Source: Mesorhizobium sp. AR07
Lineage (GTDB): Bacteria > Pseudomonadota > Alphaproteobacteria > Rhizobiales > Rhizobiaceae
Length of the DNA stretch: 64,000 bases
Reading direction: 5' to 3'
NCBI RefSeq assembly: GCF_024746815.1
Contig: NZ_CP080525.1
Location: 6,566,501-6,630,500 of the forward strand
Both the position numbers and the translations under genes were made by a program. The notes under the pieces were generated by a model that searched no databases, was not told the origin of the DNA, and saw only the letters and a list, made by a program, of their open reading frames with translations. Shown in pieces: positions 17,463 through 26,395 of the stretch (within the stretch, counting starts at the first letter, position 1; every line of letters starts with the position of its first letter).

Positions 17463-18557
17463 ATGCAGCAACCCGGCCGGGCCGCAGAGATCAAGGCAAT
17501 CGGGATCGGCAAGAGCTTCGGCTCGTTCCGTGCGCTGGACAACCTGACGCTCGACATTGGTCGTGGCGAATTTCTGACCCTGCTCGGGCCGTCCGGTTCG
17601 GGCAAGACCACCTTTCTGATGATCCTTGCTGGCTTCGTGCAGCCGACCGAGGGCCGGTTGTTCAGCGATGGCGTCGACATCACCGAACGGCCGGCCGAAC
17701 AGCGCGCCGCCGGCATGGTGTTCCAGGGCTACGCGCTGTTTCCGCATATGAGCGTCGAAGCCAACATCGCCTTCCCGCTCAAGGTGCGCAAGAAATCGGC
17801 GGCCGACATCAAGCGTCGTGTCGGCGAGATGATCGAACGCGTGGGCCTCAAGGGCCACGAGAAAAAACTGCCGGCGCAACTTTCAGGCGGTCAGCAGCAG
17901 CGCGTGGCGCTCGCCCGCGCGCTGGTGTTCGAGCCGGGCGTGCTGTTGCTCGATGAGCCATTCTCGGCCCTCGACAAGGGCCTGCGCGGCCAGATGCAGG
18001 CCGAGATGAAGCGGCTGCACCAGGAAACCGGCACCACCTTCGTCTTCGTCACCCACGACCAGAGCGAGGCGTTGGCACTGTCGTCGCGCGTCGCCATCTT
18101 CAATCACGGCAAACTGCTTCAGGTCGGCGCGCCCGACGAGGTCTACGACCGGCCGGACAATCGCTTCGTCGCCGAGTTCCTCGGCGAGATCAACATGCTG
18201 CCGCTGAAGGGGGTGCGCCCGGCCGAAAATGGCTCGACCGGCCTCTGCGAAGGCCGCGCGATCTCCATGCGCTGCAAGGCCGAGGCGGTGCGCGGCGATG
18301 CAATCCTGGCGATCCGGCCTGAATACATGTCGATATCAGGTGAGGCGGCGGCCGGCGAGAACGGCATCGCCGCGACTGCGATCAACTCCACCTATCTCGG
18401 CGCGGCAACGCGGCTCGACCTGACGACGCGGCAAGGCGCCAAGGTCACGGTCTCGGTGCCGAACGAGGTCGCTGCCGCTGCGCTGAGCAAGGGCAACTCC
18501 GTCTGGCTCACCTGGCCGGCGGAAAAGGGTTTCCTCCTTCCGCATGGAGGACAATGA
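17463..18557 (+). CDS. ABC transporter ATP-binding protein (PotA/spermidine-putrescine type)
   Basis: The protein has 364 residues from the ATG at 17463, just after CAGGCAGG. Walker A is GPSGSGKTT, the Q-loop is VFQGYALFPHMSV, the signature is LSGGQQQRVALARAL, Walker B is LLLDEPFSALD and the H-loop is FVTHDQSEA. A C-terminal TOBE domain (~270-360) follows, as in PotA and related importers. It energises uptake with the two permeases and binding protein downstream. The gene order (ATPase, binding protein, permease, permease) is that of the polyamine/opine/2-aminoethylphosphonate importer class. The substrate is not proven. Confidence 0.9.
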   Translation: MQQPGRAAEIKAIGIGKSFGSFRALDNLTLDIGRGEFLTLLGPSGSGKTTFLMILAGFVQPTEGRLFSDGVDITERPAEQRAAGMVFQGYALFPHMSVEANIAFPLKVRKKSAADIKRRVGEMIERVGLKGHEKKLPAQLSGGQQQRVALARALVFEPGVLLLDEPFSALDKGLRGQMQAEMKRLHQETGTTFVFVTHDQSEALALSSRVAIFNHGKLLQVGAPDEVYDRPDNRFVAEFLGEINMLPLKGVRPAENGSTGLCEGRAISMRCKAEAVRGDAILAIRPEYMSISGEAAAGENGIAATAINSTYLGAATRLDLTTRQGAKVTVSVPNEVAAAALSKGNSVWLTWPAEKGFLLPHGGQ

Positions 18558-18625
18558 CGAACGGTGTGGCGAGACATCAGCACCACCGCTTTCCGGTACT
18601 ATCAACGACAAAAAGGGGAACTGAC

Positions 18626-19741
18626 ATGACAAACGACACCAAAAAACAAGCCATCGAGAGCCTGTCCGCCAGGGCAGGTCGCGGCGAGATCTCGCGCCGG
18701 CAATTCGCGCAGCTGGCGGCACTGGTGCTGGCCGGCGCGCCGATGCTGCTGCGCTCGACCGGAGCCTTCGCCGCGGCGAAGGAGCTGGTGCTGGTGAACT
18801 GGGGCGGCGACGCCATCACCGCCTATGATGCGGCCTATGGCCAGGCCTTCACCAAGGACACCGGCATCACCGTCAAGATGGACGGCTCCGGCCCGACCGA
18901 AGGCGCCATCGCCGCGCAGTTCAAGAGCGGCGCCCCGACCTGGGACCTGGTCGACGTCGATCCCTTTTCCGCTATCACCCTCGGCGCCCAAGGCATGCTC
19001 GAGCCGATCGACTACAACATCGTCGACAAGAAGAAGATGCGGCCGGGCTTTGGCTGGGACTACGCGGCCTCGACCTATTTCTTCTCCTACGTCATCGCCT
19101 ATGATTCCGAAAAATACGGCAAGGACGCACCGACCGGCATGGCCGATTTCTTCGATGTGAAGAAATTCCCCGGCAAGCGCTCGCTCTACAAATGGGGCGT
19201 GTCGAGCTGGGAGGCGGCACTGCTGGCCGACGGCATCGCGCCCGCTTCGCTCTACCCGCTCGATCTGAAGCGCGCGCATGACAAGATCGCCGCCTTCAAG
19301 GAAAACGTCGTCGCCTATTGGGGCGGCGGCGCCGAAAGCCAGAGCGTGCTGCTCAATGGCGAAGCCTCGATGGCCATCGTCTGGTCGACCCGCGCCTCGC
19401 TGATCGAGCAGGACTCGGGCGGGAAGATCAAGTTCATCTGGGACCAGGGCCTGATCTCGCCCGGTGCGCTCGCCGTGCTCAAGGGCAATCCCGGCGGCAA
19501 GGACGCGGCGATGAAATTCATCGCCAGCGCCCAGGACCCGCAAAAGCAGCTGATCATGTTCGACAAGCTCGGCCAGGGCCCGGCCAACCCGGCCGCCGAC
19601 GCGCTGATCCCAGCCGACAAGAAGCGCATCAACCCGGTCGACCCAGAGAACATGAAGAAGCAGATCGCGCTCAATATGGACTGGTACGCTAAGAACTATG
19701 GGGCAGCGCTCGACGAATACACCAAGATCATCTCCGCCTGA
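18626..19741 (+). CDS. ABC transporter periplasmic substrate-binding protein (PotD-like)
   Basis: The protein has 371 residues from the ATG at 18626, preceded by AAGGGG. The leader has SRRQFAQLAALVLAGAPMLL, a twin-arginine-like motif plus hydrophobic stretch, cleaved near GAFA. The mature protein starts ELVLVNWGGDAITAYDAAYG, the strand pattern of spermidine/putrescine-type binding proteins. It captures substrate for the permease pair. A Tat route would mean export in folded form; this is inference from RRQF. It lies within the importer operon. Confidence 0.88.
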   Translation: MTNDTKKQAIESLSARAGRGEISRRQFAQLAALVLAGAPMLLRSTGAFAAAKELVLVNWGGDAITAYDAAYGQAFTKDTGITVKMDGSGPTEGAIAAQFKSGAPTWDLVDVDPFSAITLGAQGMLEPIDYNIVDKKKMRPGFGWDYAASTYFFSYVIAYDSEKYGKDAPTGMADFFDVKKFPGKRSLYKWGVSSWEAALLADGIAPASLYPLDLKRAHDKIAAFKENVVAYWGGGAESQSVLLNGEASMAIVWSTRASLIEQDSGGKIKFIWDQGLISPGALAVLKGNPGGKDAAMKFIASAQDPQKQLIMFDKLGQGPANPAADALIPADKKRINPVDPENMKKQIALNMDWYAKNYGAALDEYTKIISA

Positions 19742-19765
19742 TCAAGGCCGGATGACCGGGTCGAA

Positions 19766-20599
19766 ATGAGAGCATATCTCTCCGACAGGATGGGCGCGGC
19801 GCTGTTGATGGCGCCGCTGCTCCTGTTTCTTGTGTTGGCCTATGCCTGGCCGTTCCTCGGTGTCGTCAAATGGAGTTTTACCCTGCCGACGCCGGGGCTC
19901 GGCCAGTATGAGGCGCTGCTCGCGGATGATCTGGTGCAGTCAGTGTTCATCCGAACGCTGCGCATCGCGGCCATCGTCACGCTGGTTTCCGTCACCGCTG
20001 CCTATGCCATCACCGTCGTATGGGTGCGAGGAACCCCTGCACAGCGCCTGATCGCCGAATTCTGCATCCTGGTGCCGTTCTGGATCTCGGTGCTGACCCG
20101 CGCCTTCGGCTGGGTGGCGCTGCTGTCCAATCGCGGCCTGATCAACACCTGGCTGCAGGCGATCGGCTTCATTTCCGAACCGCTGGCGCTGGTGCGCAAC
20201 GAGTTCGGCGTCATCGTCGGCATGACGCATTTCCTCATTCCTTTCGCCGTCTTTCCGCTGGCGTCCGCCATGCGCAGCCTTGACGACCGCGTGCTGCTGG
20301 CGGCGCGCGGGCTCGGCTCCAGCCGCATGCGCACCTTCTGGACAGTCTTCGTGCCGATGACCCGCTCCGGGATTATCGGTTCGGCGATGATCGTTTTTGT
20401 GTTCTCGCTCGGCTTCTTCGTCACGCCGGCGATCCTCGGCGGCGGGCGCAGCGTCATGATCGCCGAGCTGATCTATCTCAGGATCTTCCAGAGTCCGGAC
20501 TGGGGGCTGGGCGCGGCGATCAGCGTCGTGCTGGTGCTGTTCGTCGGCGCGCTGATGGCGCTCTTGTTCCGCTATGTCAGACCGAAGCAATTGATCTGA
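19766..20599 (+). CDS. ABC transporter permease (PotB-like)
   Basis: The 277-residue inner-membrane protein has six hydrophobic segments, the first LLMAPLLLFLVLAYAWPFLG. The EAA-type loop that docks the ATPase reads LLAARGLGSSRMRTFWTVFV. It forms the first half of the transport channel. The stop overlaps the next permease start by one base (TGATG), so the two are translationally coupled. Confidence 0.9.
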   Translation: MRAYLSDRMGAALLMAPLLLFLVLAYAWPFLGVVKWSFTLPTPGLGQYEALLADDLVQSVFIRTLRIAAIVTLVSVTAAYAITVVWVRGTPAQRLIAEFCILVPFWISVLTRAFGWVALLSNRGLINTWLQAIGFISEPLALVRNEFGVIVGMTHFLIPFAVFPLASAMRSLDDRVLLAARGLGSSRMRTFWTVFVPMTRSGIIGSAMIVFVFSLGFFVTPAILGGGRSVMIAELIYLRIFQSPDWGLGAAISVVLVLFVGALMALLFRYVRPKQLI

Positions 20600-21405
20600 T
20601 GCCGACCTACCGCCCCGGTCCCGTCTCACTCATCATCGCCGCCTTCGTGGCGCTGTTCCTGCTGCTGCCGCTGCTCGCCGTCATCCCGGTGTCGCTGACG
20701 CCGAGCCGCATGCTGGCGATGCCATCCAGCGAACTGTCGCTGCGCCATTACCGGGCGCTGATCGAGGATTCGCGCTGGATCGACTCGATCCTGCTCTCGA
20801 TCCGGATCGGCATCGTCAGCAGCGCCCTTTCCACCGTGCTGGCGCTGTGCTTCAGCCTCGGCGTGTGGATGTTCCAGCCGCGCTTCACCGCGGCGCTCGT
20901 TGGCTTCGTGCTGCTGCCCATGGTCGTGCCACCGGTGGTTTCGGCCATCACGCTCTACTTCCTGCTGACCTCGATCTCCGGCTTCAGCTCTCTCTTCGGC
21001 TATGACACCTGGCTTGGCGTCGCCATGGCGCATTCGGTGATGACGGTGCCTTTCGCCACGGTGCTGATCCTGGTGTCGCTCAGCCAGCTCGACCGGCGCA
21101 TCGATCTCGCCGCGCGTGGCCTGGGCGCATCGGTGTGGGAGCGCGCCACCCGGATCATCGTACCCAACATCAAGTTCGGCATCATTACGGCAGCGCTTTT
21201 GTCCTTCGTGCTGTCCTGGGAAGAGATCGGCGTCACGCTGTTCATCACCTCGGTCAATGCCATCACGCTGCCCAGGCTGATGTGGATGGGTCTGCGCGAC
21301 AACATCGACCCGGCGATTGCAGCCCTATCGGTGATCCTGATCATCATCACGGTGCTGGTGCTTGCGCTGCGCAGTTTCGTGGTTAGGCTGCGGGGCGTCC
21401 ACTGA
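20599..21405 (+). CDS. ABC transporter permease (PotC-like)
   Basis: The 268-residue inner-membrane protein has six helices. The first is SLIIAAFVALFLLLPLLAVI and the EAA loop is DLAARGLGASVWERATRIIV. It is the second channel subunit and the last gene of the importer. No strong terminator is visible in the 83 bp before the DUF3168 gene, so read-through is possible. Confidence 0.9.
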   Translation: MPTYRPGPVSLIIAAFVALFLLLPLLAVIPVSLTPSRMLAMPSSELSLRHYRALIEDSRWIDSILLSIRIGIVSSALSTVLALCFSLGVWMFQPRFTAALVGFVLLPMVVPPVVSAITLYFLLTSISGFSSLFGYDTWLGVAMAHSVMTVPFATVLILVSLSQLDRRIDLAARGLGASVWERATRIIVPNIKFGIITAALLSFVLSWEEIGVTLFITSVNAITLPRLMWMGLRDNIDPAIAALSVILIIITVLVLALRSFVVRLRGVH

Positions 21406-21488
21406 TTGGCAAGCCGGGCAGAATCCGGATACCCCTTGAGGGGCAGTCCTGGCACATGATCCGCAAGCCGCTATGGTGAGGGAAAACG

Positions 21489-21896
21489 ATGACCGCATCC
21501 GGCGACTTGCTGCAGGCACTGTTTCTGAGACTGAGAAGCGATGCATCGCTGTCGGCTCTGTTGGGCGGCGCCGGGTTGCTCGAACATGCGGCCGACAATG
21601 CCGCCTTTCCTCACGTGACATGTGGCCAGACTAGCGCCTTCGACTGGGACACTGGCGTCCAGAACGATGCCGACCAACTGGTCACGCTGCACATCTGGTC
21701 GAAGGCCCATGGCGACGCCGAAACACGTGCCATCATGGACAGCATAAGGGCGCGCCTCGCCGACGCGGTGCTCGTCATCGGCCCTCGCGGACAGACACGC
21801 CTCGTGCTGGAATTCGACGAGGCCCGCTATGACGAGGATCTCCTGGTGCATCACGGGCTGCTGCGCTTTCGCGCCATAACGCAGGAAACTGAGTGA
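21489..21896 (+). CDS. DUF3168 protein (gene-transfer-agent / phage tail completion type)
   Basis: The 135-residue protein begins LLQALFLRLRSDASLSALLG and contains FPHVTCGQTSAFDWDTG, then LHIWSKAHGDAETRAIMDSI. This is the DUF3168 pattern found among tail genes of Rhodobacter-type gene transfer agents and some phages. No other capsid or tail gene lies within this window, so it is either a stray relic or has been recruited for another use. A GAGGGAAAACG ribosome-binding site supports the ATG. The ORF is complete, with no decay. Confidence 0.8.
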   Translation: MTASGDLLQALFLRLRSDASLSALLGGAGLLEHAADNAAFPHVTCGQTSAFDWDTGVQNDADQLVTLHIWSKAHGDAETRAIMDSIRARLADAVLVIGPRGQTRLVLEFDEARYDEDLLVHHGLLRFRAITQETE

Positions 21897-22069
21897 TGCG
21901 CTTTCAATATAGGCAAAACGGAGTCTAGACTGGCGCTTCGAGGATTTCGCCGGGTTGGGCGGCGAAATTCCGGATCGGTTGTCTCGCGTTGCAGGGGTGT
22001 AGCGGGCATGTTTTCAGCGGCGTTCACTGTTCATTTCACGTTCAGCACCGATGCGTTACAACGCCGACC

Positions 22070-22369
22070 ATGAAAACGCTTCGCTCCCACTTCCGAACCG
22101 CGGCACTGGCGCTGAGTGCCGCCGGACTGTTTGCGTCGCAGGCGATGGCGGTGCCGGCGGTCGCGCCCGATCAGGCCACCCCGATTATTCTGGCGGCATC
22201 CGATTGCTACGCGATCGGCCAGCAGGTGGCCGAACAGAATGGCGGGACGCTGGCCAAGGCTTCGCAATCGACGCGTGGCGGCCAGCCGGTCTGCGTCATC
22301 GTCGTGCTCGTTCCGGGCAAGGACGGACAGCGTCCGCGCCGTTCCGAAATCGTCGTTCCGCAGAACTAG
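22070..22369 (+). CDS. feuN: FeuN-like small periplasmic protein
   Basis: The 99-residue protein has a signal peptide (RTAALALSAAGLFASQAMA). The mature part starts after AVPAVAPDQATP and has a Cys pair (SDCYAIGQQVAEQ, QPVCVIVVLVPG) in a compact PepSY-like stretch. It directly precedes feuP and feuQ. In Sinorhizobium meliloti the small periplasmic FeuN sits in the same place and restrains the FeuQ kinase. I assign FeuN mainly from this position, size and export signal. No strong ribosome-binding site is seen. Confidence 0.6.
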   Translation: MKTLRSHFRTAALALSAAGLFASQAMAVPAVAPDQATPIILAASDCYAIGQQVAEQNGGTLAKASQSTRGGQPVCVIVVLVPGKDGQRPRRSEIVVPQN

Positions 22370-22441
22370 CTCCTGCCGTTTCCCAGGCCGCCGGAATCGG
22401 CCTATATCTGACCGAGTTCTTCAACAGGTATCGATCTCCGC

Positions 22442-23107
22442 ATGCGCGTACTCGTCGTCGAGGATGACAAGGATCTCAACCGGCAGATATCGGACGCGCT
22501 GGTCGATGCCGGCTACGTCGTCGACCGTGCCTTCGACGGCGAGGAAGGTCATTTCCTCGGCGACACCGAACCCTACGACGCAGTCGTGCTCGACATCGGC
22601 CTGCCGCAGATGGACGGCATCAGCGTCGTCGAGCGCTGGCGTCGCGGCGGCCGCAAGATGCCGGTGCTGATCCTGACGGCGCGCGACCGCTGGAGCGACA
22701 AGGTTTCCGGCATCGATGCCGGCGCCGACGACTATGTCACCAAGCCGTTCCACATCGAGGAGGTTCTGGCGAGACTCAGGGCCCTGATCCGGCGCGCCGC
22801 CGGCCACGCCTCGTCCGAACTGACTTGCGGGTCGCTGCGTCTCGACACCAAGGCGTCGAAGGCCGATGTCGACGGCGTGCCGCTGAAACTGACGTCGCAC
22901 GAATTCCGCCTGCTTGCCTATCTGATGCACCATATGGGCGAGGTCGTCTCGCGGACCGAATTGGTCGAACATCTTTACGACCAGGATTTCGATCGTGATT
23001 CCAACACCATCGAGGTGTTTGTCGGACGGCTGCGCAAGAAGATGGGCATCGACATGATCGAAACCGTGCGCGGCATGGGCTACCGCATGCGTGAGCCGGA
23101 GGCGTAA
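22442..23107 (+). CDS. feuP: FeuP response regulator (OmpR family)
   Basis: The 221-residue protein has a receiver domain (MRVLVVEDDKDLNRQISDAL, phospho-Asp in VVLDIGLPQMDG, Lys in DDYVTKPF) and a C-terminal winged-helix DNA-binding domain (SHEFRLLAYLMHHMGEVVSR). The sequence closely follows rhizobial FeuP as I recall it. FeuP activates genes for cyclic glucan export and osmoadaptation, and was linked to iron uptake in R. leguminosarum. It overlaps feuQ by 17 bp, so the pair is co-translated. Confidence 0.87.
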   Translation: MRVLVVEDDKDLNRQISDALVDAGYVVDRAFDGEEGHFLGDTEPYDAVVLDIGLPQMDGISVVERWRRGGRKMPVLILTARDRWSDKVSGIDAGADDYVTKPFHIEEVLARLRALIRRAAGHASSELTCGSLRLDTKASKADVDGVPLKLTSHEFRLLAYLMHHMGEVVSRTELVEHLYDQDFDRDSNTIEVFVGRLRKKMGIDMIETVRGMGYRMREPEA

Positions 23108-24524
23108 CTCGGAACCGCTCAAACCACTCGCAAGGACGCCGCTTTCGCTGCGTTTGTGGCCGCGCTCGCTGACGTTCCGCGTGATCGCCTTTTCCACCGT
23201 GTGGGCGATCCTGACCCTCGTTGTCATCTTCACCCTGATCACCACGCTCTATCGCCAGGCCAGCGAACGCGGCTTCGACAGCCTGCTTTCGGCGCATCTG
23301 TTCAACCTGATCGGCTCCGTCGGCATTTCCGACAGCGGCGCGCTGACCGGTGCGCCCGACCTTGGCGATCTCCGGTTCTCGGAGCCGAATTCGGGCTGGT
23401 ACTGGTCGGTGGAACCCGCCTCGGAAGGCGTGCATGGCGACCTCCACTCGTCGTCGATGACCAGGACGATCCCATCGCCAAGCGTCGCCGAGGTGCCTTT
23501 CAATTCCAGCTTCCAGCGCAGCTATGCGACCGAAGGCATCGACGGCGAGCGGCTCGAAGTGTTCGAGAGCGAATTCGTTCTCGATGCCAAGAACCGCGCC
23601 GCGCGCTTCCGCGTCATGGGCAACCAGAGCGAACTCGAACAGGAAATCTCCACCTTCCAGCGCCGCCTGCTGACCTATCTCAGCCTGTTCGGCGTCGGCA
23701 TGATCGCCATCAATGCGATCGCCATCCTGCTCGGCCTGCAGCCGCTGCGCCGGGTCAGGAACGCACTGGCCATGGTGCGCGAGGGCACCGCGCAAAAGCT
23801 CGACGGCCGCTTCCCGGCCGAGATCGAACCGCTTGCCAACGAGACCAACGCGCTGATCGAAAACAACAGGCGCATCGTCGAGCGGTCGCGAACCCAGGTT
23901 GGCAATCTCGCCCATTCGCTGAAGACGCCGCTCGCGGTGCTGCTCAATGAGGGTCGGGCGCTTGGCGGCGCCAAGGGGCAGCTGATCGCCGAACAGGCCG
24001 CTTCGATGCAGAAGCAGGTCGAGCATTATCTGCAGCGCGCCCGCGTCGCGGCGCAACGAGACAGCGTCGTCTACCGCACGCCGGTGACGCCGCTGGTGCA
24101 GCGCATGGTGCGGGTTCTGCAGAAACTAAACCCGCAGACAAGCCTGTCGCTGACGCTGCCGGCCACCGAGATCGTCTTCGCCGGCGAGCGCGAGGATCTG
24201 GAGGAATTGCTGGGCAATCTGCTCGAAAACGCGATGAAATGGGCAAGGAGCGCCGTTTCGGTGTCGGTAGCGCCCTTGACCGGCAAGGACGACGCGGCCG
24301 GCCTGTTCGAGATCGACATCGAGGATGACGGCCCCGGCATTCCCGACGACAAGGCGCGCGAAGCGCTGAAGCGCGGGCGGCGTCTGGACGAGACGAAGCC
24401 TGGAACAGGTCTCGGGCTGGCCATTGTCGCCGACCTCGTCAACGAGTATGGAGGCATTCTGGCGCTGGAACGGTCCGGCATGGGCGGATTGAAGGCGGTG
24501 GTGCGATTGCGGAGCCTTCAGTGA
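23091..24524 (+). CDS. feuQ: FeuQ sensor histidine kinase
   Basis: The protein is 477 residues from GTG 23091. Two membrane helices (FRVIAFSTVWAILTLVVIF near 30 and LLTYLSLFGVGMIAINAIAI near 200) flank a periplasmic sensor domain. A HAMP-like linker follows. The phospho-acceptor is His275 in VGNLAHSLKTPLAVLLNEG, and the ATPase domain has NLLENAMKWA and GTGLGLAIVADLV. It partners FeuP, and its periplasmic domain would be the contact for FeuN. The AHSLKTPLA variant of the H-box is typical of the PhoQ-like group. Confidence 0.87.
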   Translation: MSRRRNSEPLKPLARTPLSLRLWPRSLTFRVIAFSTVWAILTLVVIFTLITTLYRQASERGFDSLLSAHLFNLIGSVGISDSGALTGAPDLGDLRFSEPNSGWYWSVEPASEGVHGDLHSSSMTRTIPSPSVAEVPFNSSFQRSYATEGIDGERLEVFESEFVLDAKNRAARFRVMGNQSELEQEISTFQRRLLTYLSLFGVGMIAINAIAILLGLQPLRRVRNALAMVREGTAQKLDGRFPAEIEPLANETNALIENNRRIVERSRTQVGNLAHSLKTPLAVLLNEGRALGGAKGQLIAEQAASMQKQVEHYLQRARVAAQRDSVVYRTPVTPLVQRMVRVLQKLNPQTSLSLTLPATEIVFAGEREDLEELLGNLLENAMKWARSAVSVSVAPLTGKDDAAGLFEIDIEDDGPGIPDDKAREALKRGRRLDETKPGTGLGLAIVADLVNEYGGILALERSGMGGLKAVVRLRSLQ

Positions 24525-24709
24525 TGTTTTCCAGGGTCGATCGACGTCGATGGGCGGGGCGTGCCACTCTCGGCGTGTCGACTGGTCCCGAAACGGCCAG
24601 CGGCCAAATTTCCGACAAATATCAAGACTATGGCCACGCCGACTTCTCCGATGACGCGGCCCCCGGCTCATCCTTGGCAGGCTCCAACTCAAGAAAACCG
24701 GTTGTTGGC

Positions 24710-25147
24710 ATGAAGATTCGCGTCGCGCTTGTTTCCGCATTGCTGGCTGTTTCGGGCTGCACCACCTTGGGCGGCAAGGGTCCGACCGTTGCACCGACAC
24801 CGGCCTCGACGCCGCCTTCCAGCGGCAAGGTCACCAAGACGATCATTTCGGCGATGGGCGGTGGCCTCGTCGGAGGCTCGATCGGCAATGGCCTTAGCGA
24901 GACCGAGAAGCGCAGTGCGCTGGAGGCTGAATACAAGGCGCTCGAATACACGACGAGTGGCCAGAAGGTGGCATGGAAGGGCGACCAGGCCTCGCACTAT
25001 GGCGAGGTGGTTCCAGCCCAGCCTTATCGCGTCGGTTCGCAGGACTGCCGCCAGTACACGCAGACGGTGTTCACCGGCGGGTCCGGGGTGACGGCGCGTG
25101 GAACCGCCTGCCGCAACGCCGACGGCAGCTGGACGCCGCTGACCTGA
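24710..25147 (+). CDS. 17-kDa surface-antigen-like lipoprotein
   Basis: The 145-residue product has a lipoprotein signal with lipobox VSGC (cleavage before Cys17). A glycine-zipper stretch AMGGGLVGGSIGNGL comes next. The C-terminus carries GSQDCRQYTQTVFTGGSGVT and GTACRNADGSWTPLT, the pattern of the rickettsial 17-kDa antigen family. It is expected in the outer membrane. Earlier in-frame starts (24521) would precede the lipobox by 63 residues and are unlikely. It lies between feuQ and the cytochrome c maturation genes, with no clear link to either. Confidence 0.85.
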   Translation: MKIRVALVSALLAVSGCTTLGGKGPTVAPTPASTPPSSGKVTKTIISAMGGGLVGGSIGNGLSETEKRSALEAEYKALEYTTSGQKVAWKGDQASHYGEVVPAQPYRVGSQDCRQYTQTVFTGGSGVTARGTACRNADGSWTPLT

Positions 25148-25247
25148 CAGCAATCTGGCGAAGGTCGGCGCCTGGCGCCGGTCCCCGTCAAAGCGTCGCA
25201 GGATGCATGTGTTGGCAGGGCAGGGGTCTGCCTTTATTGGAAGAGCC

Positions 25248-26387
25248 ATGCTGTTCTGGGTCATAGCCGCAATCCTGACGCTGGGTGCAAGCCTGGCGGT
25301 GCTGCTGCCGCTGGCCGGTGGCTCGAAGGGCGCGTCGTCGAGCAGCGATCACGACCTGGAAGTCTATCGCGATCAATTGTCCGAACTCGACCGCGATGCC
25401 GCGCGTGGCTTGATCCAGCCGGCGGAAGCGATTGAGGCGCGCGCCGAGATCGCTCGCCGCATTCTTCGCCTCGACAATGCGGCATCGGCCGCCAAGGCGT
25501 CCGTCCGGCAAGCCTCGGTCGCGGCAAGGCTGGTGGCGACCGCGGCTGTGCTGGCGGTACCGCTTGTCAGCTGGGGCCTCTACGTCAAGCTCGGCTCGCC
25601 TGATCTGCCGTCGCAGCCGCTCAGCGAGCGGCTGGCCAAGAACCCGGCCGACAGTTCGGTCGACGAGTTGGTGGCGCGGGCGGAAGCCCATCTCGCCGCC
25701 AATCCTTCCGACGGAAGGGGATGGGACGTGCTCGCACCCGTCTATCTGCGCATGCAACGCTTTTCCGATGCGGCGGCGGCCTATCGCAACGCCATTCGCC
25801 TCGATGGCGACAGTGCGACTCGCCAGGCGGGCCTTGGCGAGGCGATCGCGAATGCGGCGGGCGGCATTGTCTCGGCCGATGCCCAGGATGCTTTCGAGGC
25901 GGCCTTGAAGCTCGATCCGGCCAATGCCAAAGCCAGCTTCTACCTGGCCATGGCACTGGCGCAGGAGGGCCGCGGCAAGGAGGCGGTCGCGGCCTGGCAG
26001 GCGATGCTGGACAAGCTGCCACCGGATTCGCCATGGCGCGGCGCGGTCAAGCAGGCACTGGCCAAATCCGGCGGCCCCGACGTTGCGTCCGGTGCCGCCA
26101 CCAATGGCCCGAATGCCGGCGATGTCGACGCCGCATCCGTGATGACGCCGCAGGATCGGGAGGCCATGATCAACACCATGGTTGCCGGTCTCGACGACAA
26201 ACTGCGGCAAAATCCGCGTGACCCGGAAGGATGGATGCGGCTCGTTCGTTCCTATGTCGTGCTGGGCAAGACGGATCAGGCGCGTGACGCGCTGGGTCGC
26301 GCTATTGCCGTCTTTGGAGCCGACAGTGACGAAGCGAAAAAATTCACCGCCTTCGCCGCCTCGCTTGGCCTGACGGCGACGGAGTAG
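25248..26387 (+). CDS. ccmI: cytochrome c biogenesis protein CcmI (CycH)
   Basis: The protein has 379 residues from ATG 25248 after GGAAGAG. Two membrane helices sit at the start (MLFWVIAAILTLGASLAVLL) and near residue 100 (VAARLVATAAVLAVPLVSWG), with a leucine-zipper-like cytoplasmic loop between (DLEVYRDQLSELDRDAARGL). The periplasmic part has TPR repeats (~130-370), including GWDVLAPVYLRMQRFSDAAA. CcmI escorts apocytochrome c to the CcmF/CcmH haem-ligation complex. It is the first gene of ccmI-ccmE-ccmF-ccmH, called cycHJKL in rhizobia. Confidence 0.92.
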   Translation: MLFWVIAAILTLGASLAVLLPLAGGSKGASSSSDHDLEVYRDQLSELDRDAARGLIQPAEAIEARAEIARRILRLDNAASAAKASVRQASVAARLVATAAVLAVPLVSWGLYVKLGSPDLPSQPLSERLAKNPADSSVDELVARAEAHLAANPSDGRGWDVLAPVYLRMQRFSDAAAAYRNAIRLDGDSATRQAGLGEAIANAAGGIVSADAQDAFEAALKLDPANAKASFYLAMALAQEGRGKEAVAAWQAMLDKLPPDSPWRGAVKQALAKSGGPDVASGAATNGPNAGDVDAASVMTPQDREAMINTMVAGLDDKLRQNPRDPEGWMRLVRSYVVLGKTDQARDALGRAIAVFGADSDEAKKFTAFAASLGLTATE

Positions 26388-26395
26388 AACCGGAT

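Noticed and set aside
21489..21896. Part of a prophage
   Set aside because: No integrase, capsid, terminase or other tail genes lie on either side. Neighbours are ordinary chromosomal genes.
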